Translations under genes and position numbers: made by a program
Notes under the pieces: model-generated
What the model was told of the DNA's origin: nothing
Database searches by the model: none
What the model saw: the letters and a program-made list of their open reading frames with translations, nothing else
In this document: positions 8,076-17,231 of the stretch, in pieces
Layout: every line of letters begins with the position of its first letter
How positions within the stretch are numbered: the stretch's first letter is position 1
Assembly: GCF_900116605.1 (NCBI RefSeq)
Contig: NZ_FPBC01000011.1
Coordinates: forward strand, 90,919-154,918
Length of the DNA stretch: 64,000 nucleotides
Reading direction: 5' to 3'
Origin: Pseudomonas marincola
Lineage (GTDB): Bacteria; Pseudomonadota; Gammaproteobacteria; Pseudomonadales; Pseudomonadaceae

Positions 8076-9536
8076 ATGACCGTGCTCAAAGCACTTAAAA
8101 AGATGTTCGGCAAAGCCGAGGGCCAGTCCAACAGCCCAGCCAGTCAGCCTGCACAATCTGTAGCGCCCCAGACTGAAGAAAAATCCCAGCGCAGCACGTT
8201 CGACTCATCCTCTGCTGCTGCCAATGCGCCTGCACCTGCTGCCCAGGCCAAAACTGCTGCACGCAAAGACCCAGCCAAATCCGCAAAACCTCGCCGCCAG
8301 CGCGCACCCAAGCCGGTTGATAACTGGAAGCTTGAAGACTTCGTGGTCGAGCCTGCCGAAGGCAAGACCCGCTTTCATGACTTCAAACTTGCTCCCGAGC
8401 TGATGCACGCGATCCATGACCTTGGCTTCCCGTATTGCACACCGATTCAGGCTGAAGTGCTGGGTTTTACCCTCAATGGGCAGGATGCAATCGGTCGCGC
8501 GCAAACCGGTACCGGTAAAACCGCCGCCTTCCTGATTTCGATCATCACCCAGTTGCTGCAAACGCCGCCGCCGAAAGACCGCTACATGGGCGAGCCACGC
8601 GCACTGATCATCGCGCCGACGCGTGAGTTGGTGGTGCAGATCGCCAAAGACGCCGCCGACCTGACCAAATACGCCAACCTCAATGTCATGAGTTTTGTGG
8701 GCGGTATGGACTTCGACAAACAGCTGAAGCTGCTGGAATCGCGTTTCTGCGACATTCTAGTCGCGACCCCAGGCCGCTTGCTCGACTTCAACCAGCGCGG
8801 CGAAGTGCATCTCGACATGGTTGAGGTGATGGTGCTCGATGAAGCCGACCGCATGCTCGACATGGGCTTCATTCCGCAGGTTCGCCAGATTATCCGCCAA
8901 ACCCCGATGAAGTCCGAGCGCCAGACACTGTTGTTCTCTGCGACGTTCACCGACGATGTAATGAACCTCGCCAAACAATGGACGACCAACCCGGCCATCG
9001 TTGAAATCGAGCCGGAAAACGTCGCCAGCGACACCGTGGAACAACACGTTTACGCCGTTGCCGGCAGCGACAAGTACAAGCTGCTGTACAACCTGATCGC
9101 CCAGAACGACTGGATTCGCGTGATGGTCTTTGCCAACCGCAAAGATGAAGTACGCCGTATCGAGGAACGCCTGACCCGCGACGGCATCAGCGCCGCGCAA
9201 ATGTCCGGCGACGTGCCGCAGCACAAACGCATCAAGGTTCTCGAAGGCTTTCGCGAAGGCAGAATTCGCGTACTGGTTGCAACCGACGTAGCCGGTCGCG
9301 GTATCCACGTCGATGCCATCAGCCACGTGATCAACTTCACCCTGCCGGAAGATCCGGACGACTACGTACACCGCATTGGCCGTACGGGCCGTGCAGGCAC
9401 CAATGGCACCTCGATCAGCTTTGCCGGTGAGGACGACGCCTACGCCCTGCCGCCAATCGAGGAGTTGCTGGGCCGCAAAATCGCCTGCGAAATGCCGCCT
9501 GAAGAACTGCTCAAGCCGGTACCGCGCAAGCACTGA
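8076..9536 (+). CDS. rhlB: ATP-dependent RNA helicase RhlB
   Basis: 486-residue DEAD-box helicase. A basic, Ala/Lys-rich N-terminal extension of about 90 residues precedes the two RecA domains: Q motif FPYCTPIQ, motif I AQTGTGKTAA, Ia PTRELVVQI, II LDEADRM, III FSATF, V ATDVAGRGIH and VI HRIGRTGR. RhlB unwinds structured RNA, commonly with RNase E in the degradosome. The extended N-terminus is typical of Pseudomonas RhlB. It is transcribed alone and ends at a strong terminator. Confidence 0.92.
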   Translation: MTVLKALKKMFGKAEGQSNSPASQPAQSVAPQTEEKSQRSTFDSSSAAANAPAPAAQAKTAARKDPAKSAKPRRQRAPKPVDNWKLEDFVVEPAEGKTRFHDFKLAPELMHAIHDLGFPYCTPIQAEVLGFTLNGQDAIGRAQTGTGKTAAFLISIITQLLQTPPPKDRYMGEPRALIIAPTRELVVQIAKDAADLTKYANLNVMSFVGGMDFDKQLKLLESRFCDILVATPGRLLDFNQRGEVHLDMVEVMVLDEADRMLDMGFIPQVRQIIRQTPMKSERQTLLFSATFTDDVMNLAKQWTTNPAIVEIEPENVASDTVEQHVYAVAGSDKYKLLYNLIAQNDWIRVMVFANRKDEVRRIEERLTRDGISAAQMSGDVPQHKRIKVLEGFREGRIRVLVATDVAGRGIHVDAISHVINFTLPEDPDDYVHRIGRTGRAGTNGTSISFAGEDDAYALPPIEELLGRKIACEMPPEELLKPVPRKH

Positions 9537-9552
9537 TTGCGCAGTAACAACC

Positions 9553-9584
9553 AAGGCGAAACCTCAAGGTTTCGCCTTTTTTTG
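9553..9584 (+). terminator. Rho-independent terminator of rhlB
   Basis: Eleven-base-pair stem (9553-9563 with 9568-9578), four-base loop, then seven T at 9577-9583. Confidence 0.95.
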
Positions 9585-9784
9585 TGCCTGTTAATTGCCC
9601 ACAGCGCAAACCGGGCGCCAGCTTGCCATCGCTATTCGCCGAGGCTGCTCAGGCGCTAAGGCAATAAACAGTGGCCACCTTCCCGTTACGCAATAAAGCT
9701 ATAAATTGCCCTGCCGCTGCAACCAAGCGCATCTATGCTTGGAGAACGTAACTGCATCGATTCCTTTCCTGTGAGACTTATTGA

Positions 9785-11476
9785 ATGCTCGACTTTCTCC
9801 TTAACGCATTGCGTTCTGCTCCCGAGACGGCAGTTTTCCTGACGATTGCTTTGGGGGTGCTGTTGGGCCGGATTCATATTGGCAGCTTCCACCTAGGCTC
9901 GGTCGCAGGCGCCCTGCTGGTGGGTTTGCTGGTGGGCCAGATAGGCCTCGAAGTTCCGCATGTTCTGAAGTCAGTGTTTTTCGTCATGTTCATCTACGCC
10001 GTGGGTTTCAAGAGCGGCCCGGAGTTTTTTGGCAGCTTGAACAGCGGCACCCTGAAGCTGGTGATTCTCTCGGTGGTGCTCTGCGCAACCGCATTGGCGA
10101 TGATTTTGCTGATGTTCTACGTGTACAAATTCGATGCAGGCTTTACCGCAGGTCTGGGCGCTGGTGCCCTGACGGACACGGCGATCATGGGTACGGCGAG
10201 CAGCGCGATTAACCAGCTCGGCCTTGATCCGGCCGAGGTGGCCAAACTCAACAGTCACATGGCCGTTGCCTACGCGATTACCTACCTGTTCGGCACCATC
10301 GGCCTGATTGTGTTTGTTGGCAGTGTGGCGCCCAAACTACTCGGTGTAGATCTCAAGGCCTCAGCGCGCGAACTGGAACTGGAGCTGGGCATCGCCAAGG
10401 ATGAAGACGCCATCACCATTCCCTACACGCGCATTGTGGTGCGCGCGCATCAGGTGTTGGCAGGCGGCAATGCGGACGGCAAGAGCATTGCAGATATCGA
10501 AAAACTGCACACTGCGCTCAGCGTCGAGCGGGTGGTTCGCGATGGCAAGATCATCGAACGTGACAGCCGCTTCGTGCTCAAAGGCGGCGATATTGTCGGC
10601 GTTTACAGCCTGCGCGAAGCGGTGAGTTCGCTCACCGAATGGGTCGGCCCCGAGGTCGATCATGAAGAGTCGATGTCGTTCCCGACGCGCTCGGTCGATA
10701 TCATTCTGACCTCCGCCGAATTCGCCGGTAAAACCCTGCATGAAATTCGCTCGAAGCTGACGGCGGCTGATCGTCTGGGCTGCTTTCTGAATGACATCAC
10801 GCGTCAGGGTTATCCCCTGCCGCAACTGCCCAACACGCAAATTCGTCGCGGTGATGTGATCTCGATTACCGGCCGCACCAGCAGTGTAGAGGCGCTGGCC
10901 AATCGCTTGGGGCGCATCCGCGAGAGCAATTACAAGAGTGACATCGCCGTGCATGCATTGGGCATGGTAATCGGTTCGCTGCTGGGCATGCTGTCTGCGC
11001 ACGTCGGTATGATTCCGGTCGAGCTGGGCGTCGGCGGCGGCGTGCTGGTCACCGCATTGGCTATTGGTTGGTATAACTCGCGCCACCCTGAAATCGGCGC
11101 GCTACCGCCCGCTGCTCAGTGGGCCTTCTCCGAGTTCGGCCTCACTGCTTTCGGCGCTGTAGTTGGTCTGCTGGCTGGCCCGCAAGCCATTACCGCCATG
11201 CAGGAACATGGCGTTTCGCTGTTGTTGTCCGGTGTTGTGGTAACGCTGGTTCCGCCGATTGTGGCCCTGTACTTCGGCCGTTACATATTGCGCCTGCACC
11301 CAATGATTCTGTTTGGCGCACTGGCTGGCGCACAAACCGAAGCAGCGTCGATGAACAAGATCATCGACGCGTCCGGCAGCAATACGCCGGTAATCGGTTT
11401 CACCGTGTGTTACGCCATTTCCAACGTGCTGCTGGCCGTGTGCGGGCCAATCATCATCTTTATCGCGGCAGGCTGA
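9785..11476 (+). CDS. AspT/YidE-type membrane transporter with two RCK_C domains
   Basis: 563-residue inner-membrane protein of the aspartate:alanine exchanger superfamily. It shows two blocks of membrane helices, one N-terminal (EAVFLTIALGVLLG-like through AYAITYLFGTIGLIVFVGS) and one C-terminal (GMVIGSLLGMLSAHVGMIP onward). Between them lies a cytoplasmic insert with two TrkA-C/RCK_C repeats (GKSIADIEKLH..., GKTLHEIRSKLT...). The glycine-rich GAGALTDTAIMGTAS and GALAGAQTEAASMN are family hallmarks. Known members exchange amino acids or carboxylates; the substrate here is unknown. It stands alone between terminators. Confidence 0.85.
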   Translation: MLDFLLNALRSAPETAVFLTIALGVLLGRIHIGSFHLGSVAGALLVGLLVGQIGLEVPHVLKSVFFVMFIYAVGFKSGPEFFGSLNSGTLKLVILSVVLCATALAMILLMFYVYKFDAGFTAGLGAGALTDTAIMGTASSAINQLGLDPAEVAKLNSHMAVAYAITYLFGTIGLIVFVGSVAPKLLGVDLKASARELELELGIAKDEDAITIPYTRIVVRAHQVLAGGNADGKSIADIEKLHTALSVERVVRDGKIIERDSRFVLKGGDIVGVYSLREAVSSLTEWVGPEVDHEESMSFPTRSVDIILTSAEFAGKTLHEIRSKLTAADRLGCFLNDITRQGYPLPQLPNTQIRRGDVISITGRTSSVEALANRLGRIRESNYKSDIAVHALGMVIGSLLGMLSAHVGMIPVELGVGGGVLVTALAIGWYNSRHPEIGALPPAAQWAFSEFGLTAFGAVVGLLAGPQAITAMQEHGVSLLLSGVVVTLVPPIVALYFGRYILRLHPMILFGALAGAQTEAASMNKIIDASGSNTPVIGFTVCYAISNVLLAVCGPIIIFIAAG

Positions 11477-11497
11477 ATCGCCCTAACCGCTAAAAAC

Positions 11498-11533
11498 AAA
11501 AACGCCCGATGCAGCCAAGCATCGGGCGTTTTT
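11498..11533. terminator. Bidirectional terminator
   Basis: Fifteen-base-pair near-perfect stem with A and T tracts on both ends (11498-11512 with 11519-11533). It serves the rightward transporter gene and the leftward DUF3079 gene. Confidence 0.93.
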
Positions 11534-11555
11534 CATTGCATGAGCGTCACACCGG

Positions 11556-11789
11556 CTAAACGGCTGGTAATTCGACCACGGCTATCTTGCGCACGGCAGG
11601 CGTGGGCGGTTCCGAGACTGAGATGCCCCAGTCGCCATGCTCATACCAGTCATCCCCTAGCATCTCCGCCGGGTGCATGGTGCGATCAGAGCCGTTGCCA
11701 CAATCGAGTGACTGACTTGAGCAGTAGCGGTCACATCCCCAGCAGATGCGCTCAGGATGCTTGGGATGCAAGGGGAAAGACTTGGCCAT
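11556..11789 (-). CDS. DUF3079 family small protein
   Basis: 77 residues beginning MAKSFPLHPKHPERICWGCD, with further Cys at YCSSQSLDCGNGSDRT and an HPAEMLGDDWYE segment. This is the whole DUF3079 family, short proteobacterial proteins with four conserved Cys that look like a metal site. Function unknown. It is transcribed alone and shares a bidirectional terminator with its convergent neighbour. Confidence 0.85.
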   Translation of the reverse strand: MAKSFPLHPKHPERICWGCDRYCSSQSLDCGNGSDRTMHPAEMLGDDWYEHGDWGISVSEPPTPAVRKIAVVELPAV

Positions 11790-11968
11790 GTGCCAATACC
11801 TGAAAGGGTCATTGAAACTCAGTTTAATCCGATCCTGGCACTTGACCCTTGATGCAGATCAACCGCAGTTAATCGCCAACACAGACCGAAATTGCGCTGC
11901 CGATGCCCTTGATACATAGGCTATATTGATGCGCAGGATTGCCACATTGTTGCGGGCCAGGCTTGGTG

Positions 11969-13345
11969 ATGCTGAGCCGTTCAGGCCACATTTTTAAAGG
12001 ATTGAAGACTTTGCGGCGCAATACACTGCAGCACCCGACACGGCTGGTACCGCTGACTTTTCTCGCCGCAATCGCGCTGGGCACACTGGTATTGATGCTG
12101 CCGGTCTCGCATACCGACAACCTCAGCGTGCCGCTGCTCACGGCCTTGTTCACCGCCGTTTCAGCGGTTTGCGTGACCGGGCTGAGCGTGGTGGATACCG
12201 CGGTGTACTGGTCTGGCTTTGGTCAGGCCGTGATCCTGATTCTGTTCCAGATTGGCGGCTTGGGCATCATGACCGGCGCTACATTGCTGGGCATGCTGGT
12301 GAGCAACCGCATGCAACTCAGCCAGCGCCTGATCGCGCAAAGTGAAATCCGCTCACTGGGCCTTGGCGATGTGGTCGATGTGCTGAAGATGATCCTGATC
12401 GTCACCGTCAGCGTCGAGTTGGTGGTCGCAGTGATACTCACCATAGATCTGCACTTCAGCTACAACGAACCCTGGCTTACCGCGCTGTGGAACGGGGTTT
12501 TCCACTCCGTTTCGGCGTTCAACAACGCAGGTTTCTCGACCTACTCAGACAGCCTCATGCGCTTCGAGTCCAGCCCCGTTGTGGTGCTGAGCATTACCTC
12601 CTCGCTGCTGATTGGCGGCCTGGGTTTTCCGGTATTGCTGGAAATATTCCGTCAGGGCAGCCAGACCAAAACATGGTCGATCCATACGCGAATCACCCTG
12701 ATCGGCACCGCTATTCTTTTGATCGGCGGCACCGTGGCGATTCTGGCCTATGAATGGAGCAACCCGAACACTCTCGGCCCGCTGAGTTGGTGGGACAAAT
12801 TTCTCGGCGCGTTCTTTCACTCGGCAACCGCGCGCACCGCAGGCTTCAACACTCTGGACATTGGCGAAATGCACGCCGTGACGCTGGTGGTCAATTATGT
12901 GCTGATGTTCATCGGCGGCGGCAGCGCAGGCACGGCGGGCGGGATCAAGGTCACCACCTTCTTCTTGCTGCTGTTCGTGGTCTGGGCCGAGATTCGCGGC
13001 AACGCCGACACCACTGCATTCAATCGCCGCATTGCTTATGAAACCCAGCGTCAGGCGCTGGCGATTGTGCTGCTGAGCGCCGCAGTGGTGTCAGTTGCGA
13101 CGATCATTTTGCTCAGCGTCACGTCTTTCCAATTGCAGGACGTGTTGTTTGAAACCATTTCGGCCTTCGCCACGGTCGGCATGACCACCGGCATCACCCC
13201 AGACTTGCCGCCCTCTGGCCAGTTGGTGATTATCGTGCTGATGTTCATCGGCCGCGTTGGCACCATCACCGTGGCGGCAGCGCTGGCGTTGCGCTCAAGC
13301 ACCACACCTTACCGCTACCCGGAGGAACGTCCCCTTGTTGGATAA
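11969..13345 (+). CDS. Potassium uptake channel subunit, KtrB/TrkH type
   Basis: 458-residue membrane protein with four pore-loop repeats carrying the selectivity glycines: SAVCVTGLS, SAFNNAGFS, ATARTAGFN and FATVGMTTG. It mediates K+ (or Na+/K+) uptake and works with the cytoplasmic RCK protein encoded next. The two genes overlap by 11 bases, so they are co-translated as a KtrAB-like pair. I use the ATG at 11969; a TTG at 11939 is possible but less likely. Confidence 0.88.
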   Translation: MLSRSGHIFKGLKTLRRNTLQHPTRLVPLTFLAAIALGTLVLMLPVSHTDNLSVPLLTALFTAVSAVCVTGLSVVDTAVYWSGFGQAVILILFQIGGLGIMTGATLLGMLVSNRMQLSQRLIAQSEIRSLGLGDVVDVLKMILIVTVSVELVVAVILTIDLHFSYNEPWLTALWNGVFHSVSAFNNAGFSTYSDSLMRFESSPVVVLSITSSLLIGGLGFPVLLEIFRQGSQTKTWSIHTRITLIGTAILLIGGTVAILAYEWSNPNTLGPLSWWDKFLGAFFHSATARTAGFNTLDIGEMHAVTLVVNYVLMFIGGGSAGTAGGIKVTTFFLLLFVVWAEIRGNADTTAFNRRIAYETQRQALAIVLLSAAVVSVATIILLSVTSFQLQDVLFETISAFATVGMTTGITPDLPPSGQLVIIVLMFIGRVGTITVAAALALRSSTTPYRYPEERPLVG

Positions 13346-14012
13346 ACTGTTCTCGACCAAACACAGCGACAGCTTTGCCGTCATCGGCCTCGGCCGTTTT
13401 GGTTCCGCCGTGGCTGAATCCCTGATTGCCCTCGGCCATGATGTGCTGGGTATCGATCAGGATGAAGAGCATGTGCAGCGTTGGTCCGACCGGCTGACGC
13501 ATGTGGTGCAAACCGACAGCACCAATATCGACGCTCTGCGCCAACTCGGGCTGGGTGACTTTCAGCATGTGGTGGTCGGGATTGGCAGCGATCTTGAAGC
13601 CAGCGTGCTGACGGTTCTGGCGCTGCATGAGCTTGGCGTCAAAGACATCTGGGCCAAGGCCATGAGCAATCGCCACGGCCACATTCTAGAGCGCACTGGC
13701 GCCGATCATGTGGTTTACCCGGAAGCAGCAATGGGCTCTCGTGTGGCGCATTTGGTGACTGGCAAGATGTTCGAGTTCATCGAGTTCGACGATGGTTTTG
13801 CCCTGGCCACCACTGGCGCGCCGCCGGAGACGATTGGCAAGACGCTGGCCGAGTCCGACATTCGCGCCAAGTACGACGTGACAGTCATCGGCATCAAGCG
13901 CCCACGCAGTGATTTCGTTTACGCCGTGCCCGAAACCGTGGTCAATCAGGGCGATCAACTGGTGATAGCTGGCGCAACGCCGCTGCTTGAGCACTTTGCC
14001 GGCCTGACCTGA
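13335..14012 (+). CDS. Potassium uptake regulatory subunit, KtrA/TrkA type
   Basis: 225 residues with one RCK_N nucleotide-binding domain (FAVIGLGRFGSAVAESL, then D at GIDQDEEHVQ) and one RCK_C domain (GAPPETIGKTLAESD...). The single N/C pair matches KtrA rather than the duplicated TrkA. The start must be TTG: no ATG or GTG fits, while a GGAGG at 13321-13325 lies nine bases before the TTG at 13335. Its start overlaps the end of the channel gene by 11 bases. It gates the channel in response to adenine nucleotides. Confidence 0.88.
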   Translation: MLDKLFSTKHSDSFAVIGLGRFGSAVAESLIALGHDVLGIDQDEEHVQRWSDRLTHVVQTDSTNIDALRQLGLGDFQHVVVGIGSDLEASVLTVLALHELGVKDIWAKAMSNRHGHILERTGADHVVYPEAAMGSRVAHLVTGKMFEFIEFDDGFALATTGAPPETIGKTLAESDIRAKYDVTVIGIKRPRSDFVYAVPETVVNQGDQLVIAGATPLLEHFAGLT

Positions 14013-14162
14013 ATCAGGCTGAGCGCCAAGAGCAGCTGGCAGGAAAGAGCTAACGGTTTAAGCCGCCGCGCTGACTTTATGAGTCGATCCAACGCGCGGC
14101 ATCACACAGGCACTTACAGGGTTGCAGTAGAGCGCAGGCTCAGCGCTCAGGTGATTCGGCGT

Positions 14163-14618
14163 TCAGCTTTGCTTCCAGCGCTCGGCGGCGTCCTGATCGC
14201 TGCAACGGCCTTCGACCCAGCGCGGGCCTTCGCTGGTGTCTTCTTTCTTCCAGAACGGCGCGCGGGTTTTCAGGTAATCCATGATGAACGCGCAGGCATC
14301 AAAAGCGGCCTGACGGTGGGCGCTGGTGGTGCCGACAAACACAATGGGCTCGCCCGGTTCCAGACGACCAATGCGGTGGATAATTTCGACGTTGATCAGC
14401 GGCCAGCGCTGGCTGGCTTCATCGGCTATTTTGCCCAGCGACTTTTCAGTCATGCCGGGAAAGTGTTCAAGGAACATCCCAGCCACCTCACGGCCTTCAT
14501 TGAAGTCACGCACGTAGCCAACAAAGCTCACCACCGCACCGATGCCGACGTTGCTGGCGTGCAGGGCATTGAGTTCCACGCCCGGGTCAAATGTCGCCTG
14601 CTGAACTCGAATCGCCAT
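14163..14618 (-). CDS. moaE: Molybdopterin synthase catalytic subunit MoaE
   Basis: 151 residues from the ATG at 14618 (MAIRVQQATFDPGVELNALH), with the family motifs GAVVSFVGYVRDFNEG, HFPGMTEKSL, RIGRLEPGEPIVFVGTTSAHR and the catalytic lysines near KTRAPFWKKE. It transfers sulfur from the MoaD thiocarboxylate to precursor Z in molybdenum cofactor synthesis. A GGAGG precedes the start, and the moaD stop is only two bases upstream. Third gene of moaC-moaD-moaE. Confidence 0.93.
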   Translation of the reverse strand: MAIRVQQATFDPGVELNALHASNVGIGAVVSFVGYVRDFNEGREVAGMFLEHFPGMTEKSLGKIADEASQRWPLINVEIIHRIGRLEPGEPIVFVGTTSAHRQAAFDACAFIMDYLKTRAPFWKKEDTSEGPRWVEGRCSDQDAAERWKQS

Positions 14619-14620
14619 GC

Positions 14621-14869
14621 TCAACCTCCGGTTACGGTCGGGAAGAACGCAACTTCGTCGCCCTCCTCCAGTGGCTCGTCCAGGCTGCACAACTCCTGAT
14701 TGCGTGCGCACATCAGATTCTGCTCGCCAAGCACGTCCCATACGCCGCCACGGGCCAGCAAGAACAGGCGCAATTGATCAACCGTGGTGAACTCACCGCT
14801 GTCACGCAACTGCTCGCCATCCAGACCGAGGGCCTCACGGTAGCGTGCAAAATACTGCACCCGAATCAT
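14621..14869 (-). CDS. moaD: Molybdopterin synthase sulfur carrier MoaD
   Basis: 82-residue ubiquitin-like protein ending in the required Gly-Gly (EVAFFPTVTGG), which is adenylated and thiocarboxylated before acting with MoaE. The start codon overlaps the moaC stop (ATGA arrangement), so the genes are translationally coupled. Confidence 0.92.
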   Translation of the reverse strand: MIRVQYFARYREALGLDGEQLRDSGEFTTVDQLRLFLLARGGVWDVLGEQNLMCARNQELCSLDEPLEEGDEVAFFPTVTGG

Positions 14870-15351
14870 GCCGAGGCTCCTTCTTCGTCTGCCTTGAAAT
14901 GGCCGCTCTTGCCGCCAAGTTTCTCCAGCAACCGCACATTCTCGATGGTCATGCCACGATCAACTGCCTTGCACATGTCGTAGATGGTCAGCGCGGCAAC
15001 ACTGGCAGCGGTCAGTGCTTCCATCTCGACGCCGGTCTGTCCGGTGAGCTTGCAGCGCGCCTGAATGCGCACGGTGTCGGCGCCTTCGGCCGTCAGCTCC
15101 ACCTTGACGCTGGTGAGCATCAACGGGTGGCACAGCGGAATCAGATCAGAGGTTTTCTTGGCCGCCTGAATACCCGCAATCCGGGCGACAGCGAATACAT
15201 CACCTTTGGGATGGTCGCCTTCAACAATCATCTGCAGGGTTTGCGGGCGCATACGCACACGCGCTTCGGCAACGGCTTCGCGCACGGTTTGCGACTTGTC
15301 GCTGACATCAACCATGTTGGCACGGCCTTGGGAGTCGAGATGGGTTAGCAC
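14866..15351 (-). CDS. moaC: Cyclic pyranopterin monophosphate synthase MoaC
   Basis: 161 residues with the family's KTSDLIPLCHPL motif, the MEALTAASVAALTIYDMCKAVD stretch in the C-terminal half and the catalytic Lys/His residues. It makes cyclic pyranopterin monophosphate, working after MoaA, which is not encoded here. I choose GTG at 15351 (reads LTHLDSQGRANMVDVSDKSQ after the initiator), with GGAG seven bases ahead; an upstream ATG at 15420 lacks family similarity. First gene of moaCDE. Confidence 0.92.
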   Translation of the reverse strand: MLTHLDSQGRANMVDVSDKSQTVREAVAEARVRMRPQTLQMIVEGDHPKGDVFAVARIAGIQAAKKTSDLIPLCHPLMLTSVKVELTAEGADTVRIQARCKLTGQTGVEMEALTAASVAALTIYDMCKAVDRGMTIENVRLLEKLGGKSGHFKADEEGASA

Positions 15352-15426
15352 GGTCTTGCTCCATACGGGTGTAGCCCGATTGTAAACCCGCGAGTCAGGT
15401 TTAAGCATCCTCCTCTGCACGCAAAC

Positions 15427-15447
15427 AGCCCGACATTGCGTCGGGCT
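15427..15447 (-). terminator. Possible terminator of the PIN-PhoH gene
   Basis: Eight-base-pair stem (15427-15434 with 15440-15447) downstream of the minus-strand PIN-PhoH gene. Only a short T tract (GTTTG) follows, so this is weak. Confidence 0.45.
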
Positions 15448-15482
15448 GATGGTTAATGCAGATGAAACAACGGGGTTCAGCG

Positions 15483-16874
15483 TTACATATTGCCTTCGGC
15501 GTATTCCGCCAACAGCGAACGCGGCACGCCTTGCAAGGTGATGTGCACGCCGTGGGAGAAGTCTTTGAAGCGCTCCGTGAGGTAAGTCAGGCCCGAACTC
15601 GGGGCGGACAGATAAGGGGTATCAATCTGCGCCAGGTTACCCAGGCAGATCACCTTGGAACCCGCACCGGCACGGGTGATGATGGTTTTCATCTGGTGCG
15701 GGGTGAGGTTCTGGCATTCGTCTATCAGGATCAGGCTTTGCTGGAAGCTGCGCCCGCGGATGTAGTTGAGTGATTTGAACTGCAGCGGGACTTTTTGCAG
15801 GATGTAGTCGACGCTGCCGTGGGTGTTCTCATCGTCCATGTGCAGGGCTTCGAGGTTGTCGGTGATGGCGCCCAGCCAAGGCTCCATTTTTTCGGCCTCG
15901 GTGCCGGGCAGGAAGCCGATTTCCTGATCCAGCCCCTGCACGCTACGGGTGGCGATAATGCGCCGATAGCGCTTGCTGACCATGGTCTGCTCAATTGCCG
16001 CCGCCAGCGCCAGGATGGTTTTACCGGAGCCGGCTGCACCAGTCAGGTTGACCAGATGAATATCCGGATCAAGCAGCGCATACAGTGCCAGCGCCTGATG
16101 AATATCACGTGGGCGCAGGCCCCATGCTTCCTGATGCATCAGCGGTTCCTGATGCAGGTCGAGAATCAGCATCTCGCCGTCTTCGACACCCTTGATCCAG
16201 CCGACGAAGCCTTGCTCGTCAACAATGAACTCATTGATATGCACAAACGGCAAACTGTCGGTGAGCTGCACACGGTGCCAGGTGCGACCGTGATCCTGAC
16301 GCGTCTCAACCTTGCTCACGCCATCCCAGAACGAGCCTTCCACGCTGTGATAGCCCTTGGGTAGCAGCGAGATGTCATCAACTAGTTGGTCAGTGTGATA
16401 GTCCTCGGATTCAAGGCCGCAGCCGCGAGCCTTGAGGCGCATGTTGATGTCTTTGGTGACCAGCACCACATTGAAGCCGGGCCGACGCGTTTTCAGCTCG
16501 ACCAGTTGGTTGATGATTTTGTTGTCGTTGAGGTCTTCCGGCAGCCAGGTAACCGGCGTCGCGCTCTTGCTCATGAGAATCGACAGGAAACCGCAGGCGC
16601 CACTCTTTTCGCGTTCGATCGGAACGCCGTGTTCTATCTGTTCAGGTGAAGCACTACCGAGAATTTTGTCGATCAAACGAATCGCCTGACGGCACTCGGC
16701 CGCCACACCCTGCTTGCCAGTTTTAAGCTTGTCCAACTCCTCCAGAACAGTCATGGGAATTGCAACGTGGTGCTCTTCAAAATTGAGCAGCGCGTTGGGG
16801 TCGTGAATCAGCACATTGGTGTCGAGAGCGTAGAGGGTTGGAGCGGTGGGCTTGATGCGTCCGTGGTCATCCAT
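15483..16874 (-). CDS. PIN-domain PhoH family protein
   Basis: 463 residues combining an N-terminal PIN nuclease domain (LYALDTNVLIHDPNAL, LEELDKLKTG, TKDINMRLKARGCG) with a C-terminal PhoH ATPase domain: Walker A TGAAGSGKTILALAA and Walker B ILIDECQNLTPHQMK. Such fusions are proposed RNA-unwinding nucleases. Ordinary PhoH proteins near ybeZ lack the PIN part, so this is the PhoH2-like paralogue. Transcribed alone from the AT-rich region upstream. Confidence 0.9.
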   Translation of the reverse strand: MDDHGRIKPTAPTLYALDTNVLIHDPNALLNFEEHHVAIPMTVLEELDKLKTGKQGVAAECRQAIRLIDKILGSASPEQIEHGVPIEREKSGACGFLSILMSKSATPVTWLPEDLNDNKIINQLVELKTRRPGFNVVLVTKDINMRLKARGCGLESEDYHTDQLVDDISLLPKGYHSVEGSFWDGVSKVETRQDHGRTWHRVQLTDSLPFVHINEFIVDEQGFVGWIKGVEDGEMLILDLHQEPLMHQEAWGLRPRDIHQALALYALLDPDIHLVNLTGAAGSGKTILALAAAIEQTMVSKRYRRIIATRSVQGLDQEIGFLPGTEAEKMEPWLGAITDNLEALHMDDENTHGSVDYILQKVPLQFKSLNYIRGRSFQQSLILIDECQNLTPHQMKTIITRAGAGSKVICLGNLAQIDTPYLSAPSSGLTYLTERFKDFSHGVHITLQGVPRSLLAEYAEGNM

Positions 16875-17231
16875 ACTCGTTCACCTTCTGGTAGAAGCCA
16901 AGCAACGGCGCTGGGTTTGCGCTGCGTTGCACAGGGCCGCCAAACTTCTCAGGGGGCGGCTGAGAAGACTGCAAGCAAGGTGAGGGCCAAAAGTCGCCAC
17001 CTGTCTGCAGGGTTCGGCGTCCCTTTCTTGATACTCCAAAAAACATGACAGTTAAACGACATTTCACTTTTTTTAAGTTTATTTGTCGACTCGACGAATA
17101 GCGCTTGGCGATACGCTGCAGCATGGGTAAAGTCGATAGTCCACCCTCTGCAAAAACAGCTCAAAAATCATCATTTTTACGCTGTTCGTTGCGCCAGTTC
17201 ACAGCTTCTCAATTTCGCCGATTTTCTCCCG
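16875..17231. other. Intergenic region upstream of PIN-PhoH gene
   Basis: 357 bases between two minus-strand genes. It contains an AT-rich patch (about 17060-17100) and a small palindrome GTCGA-C-TCGAC at 17086-17096. It probably holds the PIN-PhoH promoter. I see no gene in it. Confidence 0.3.
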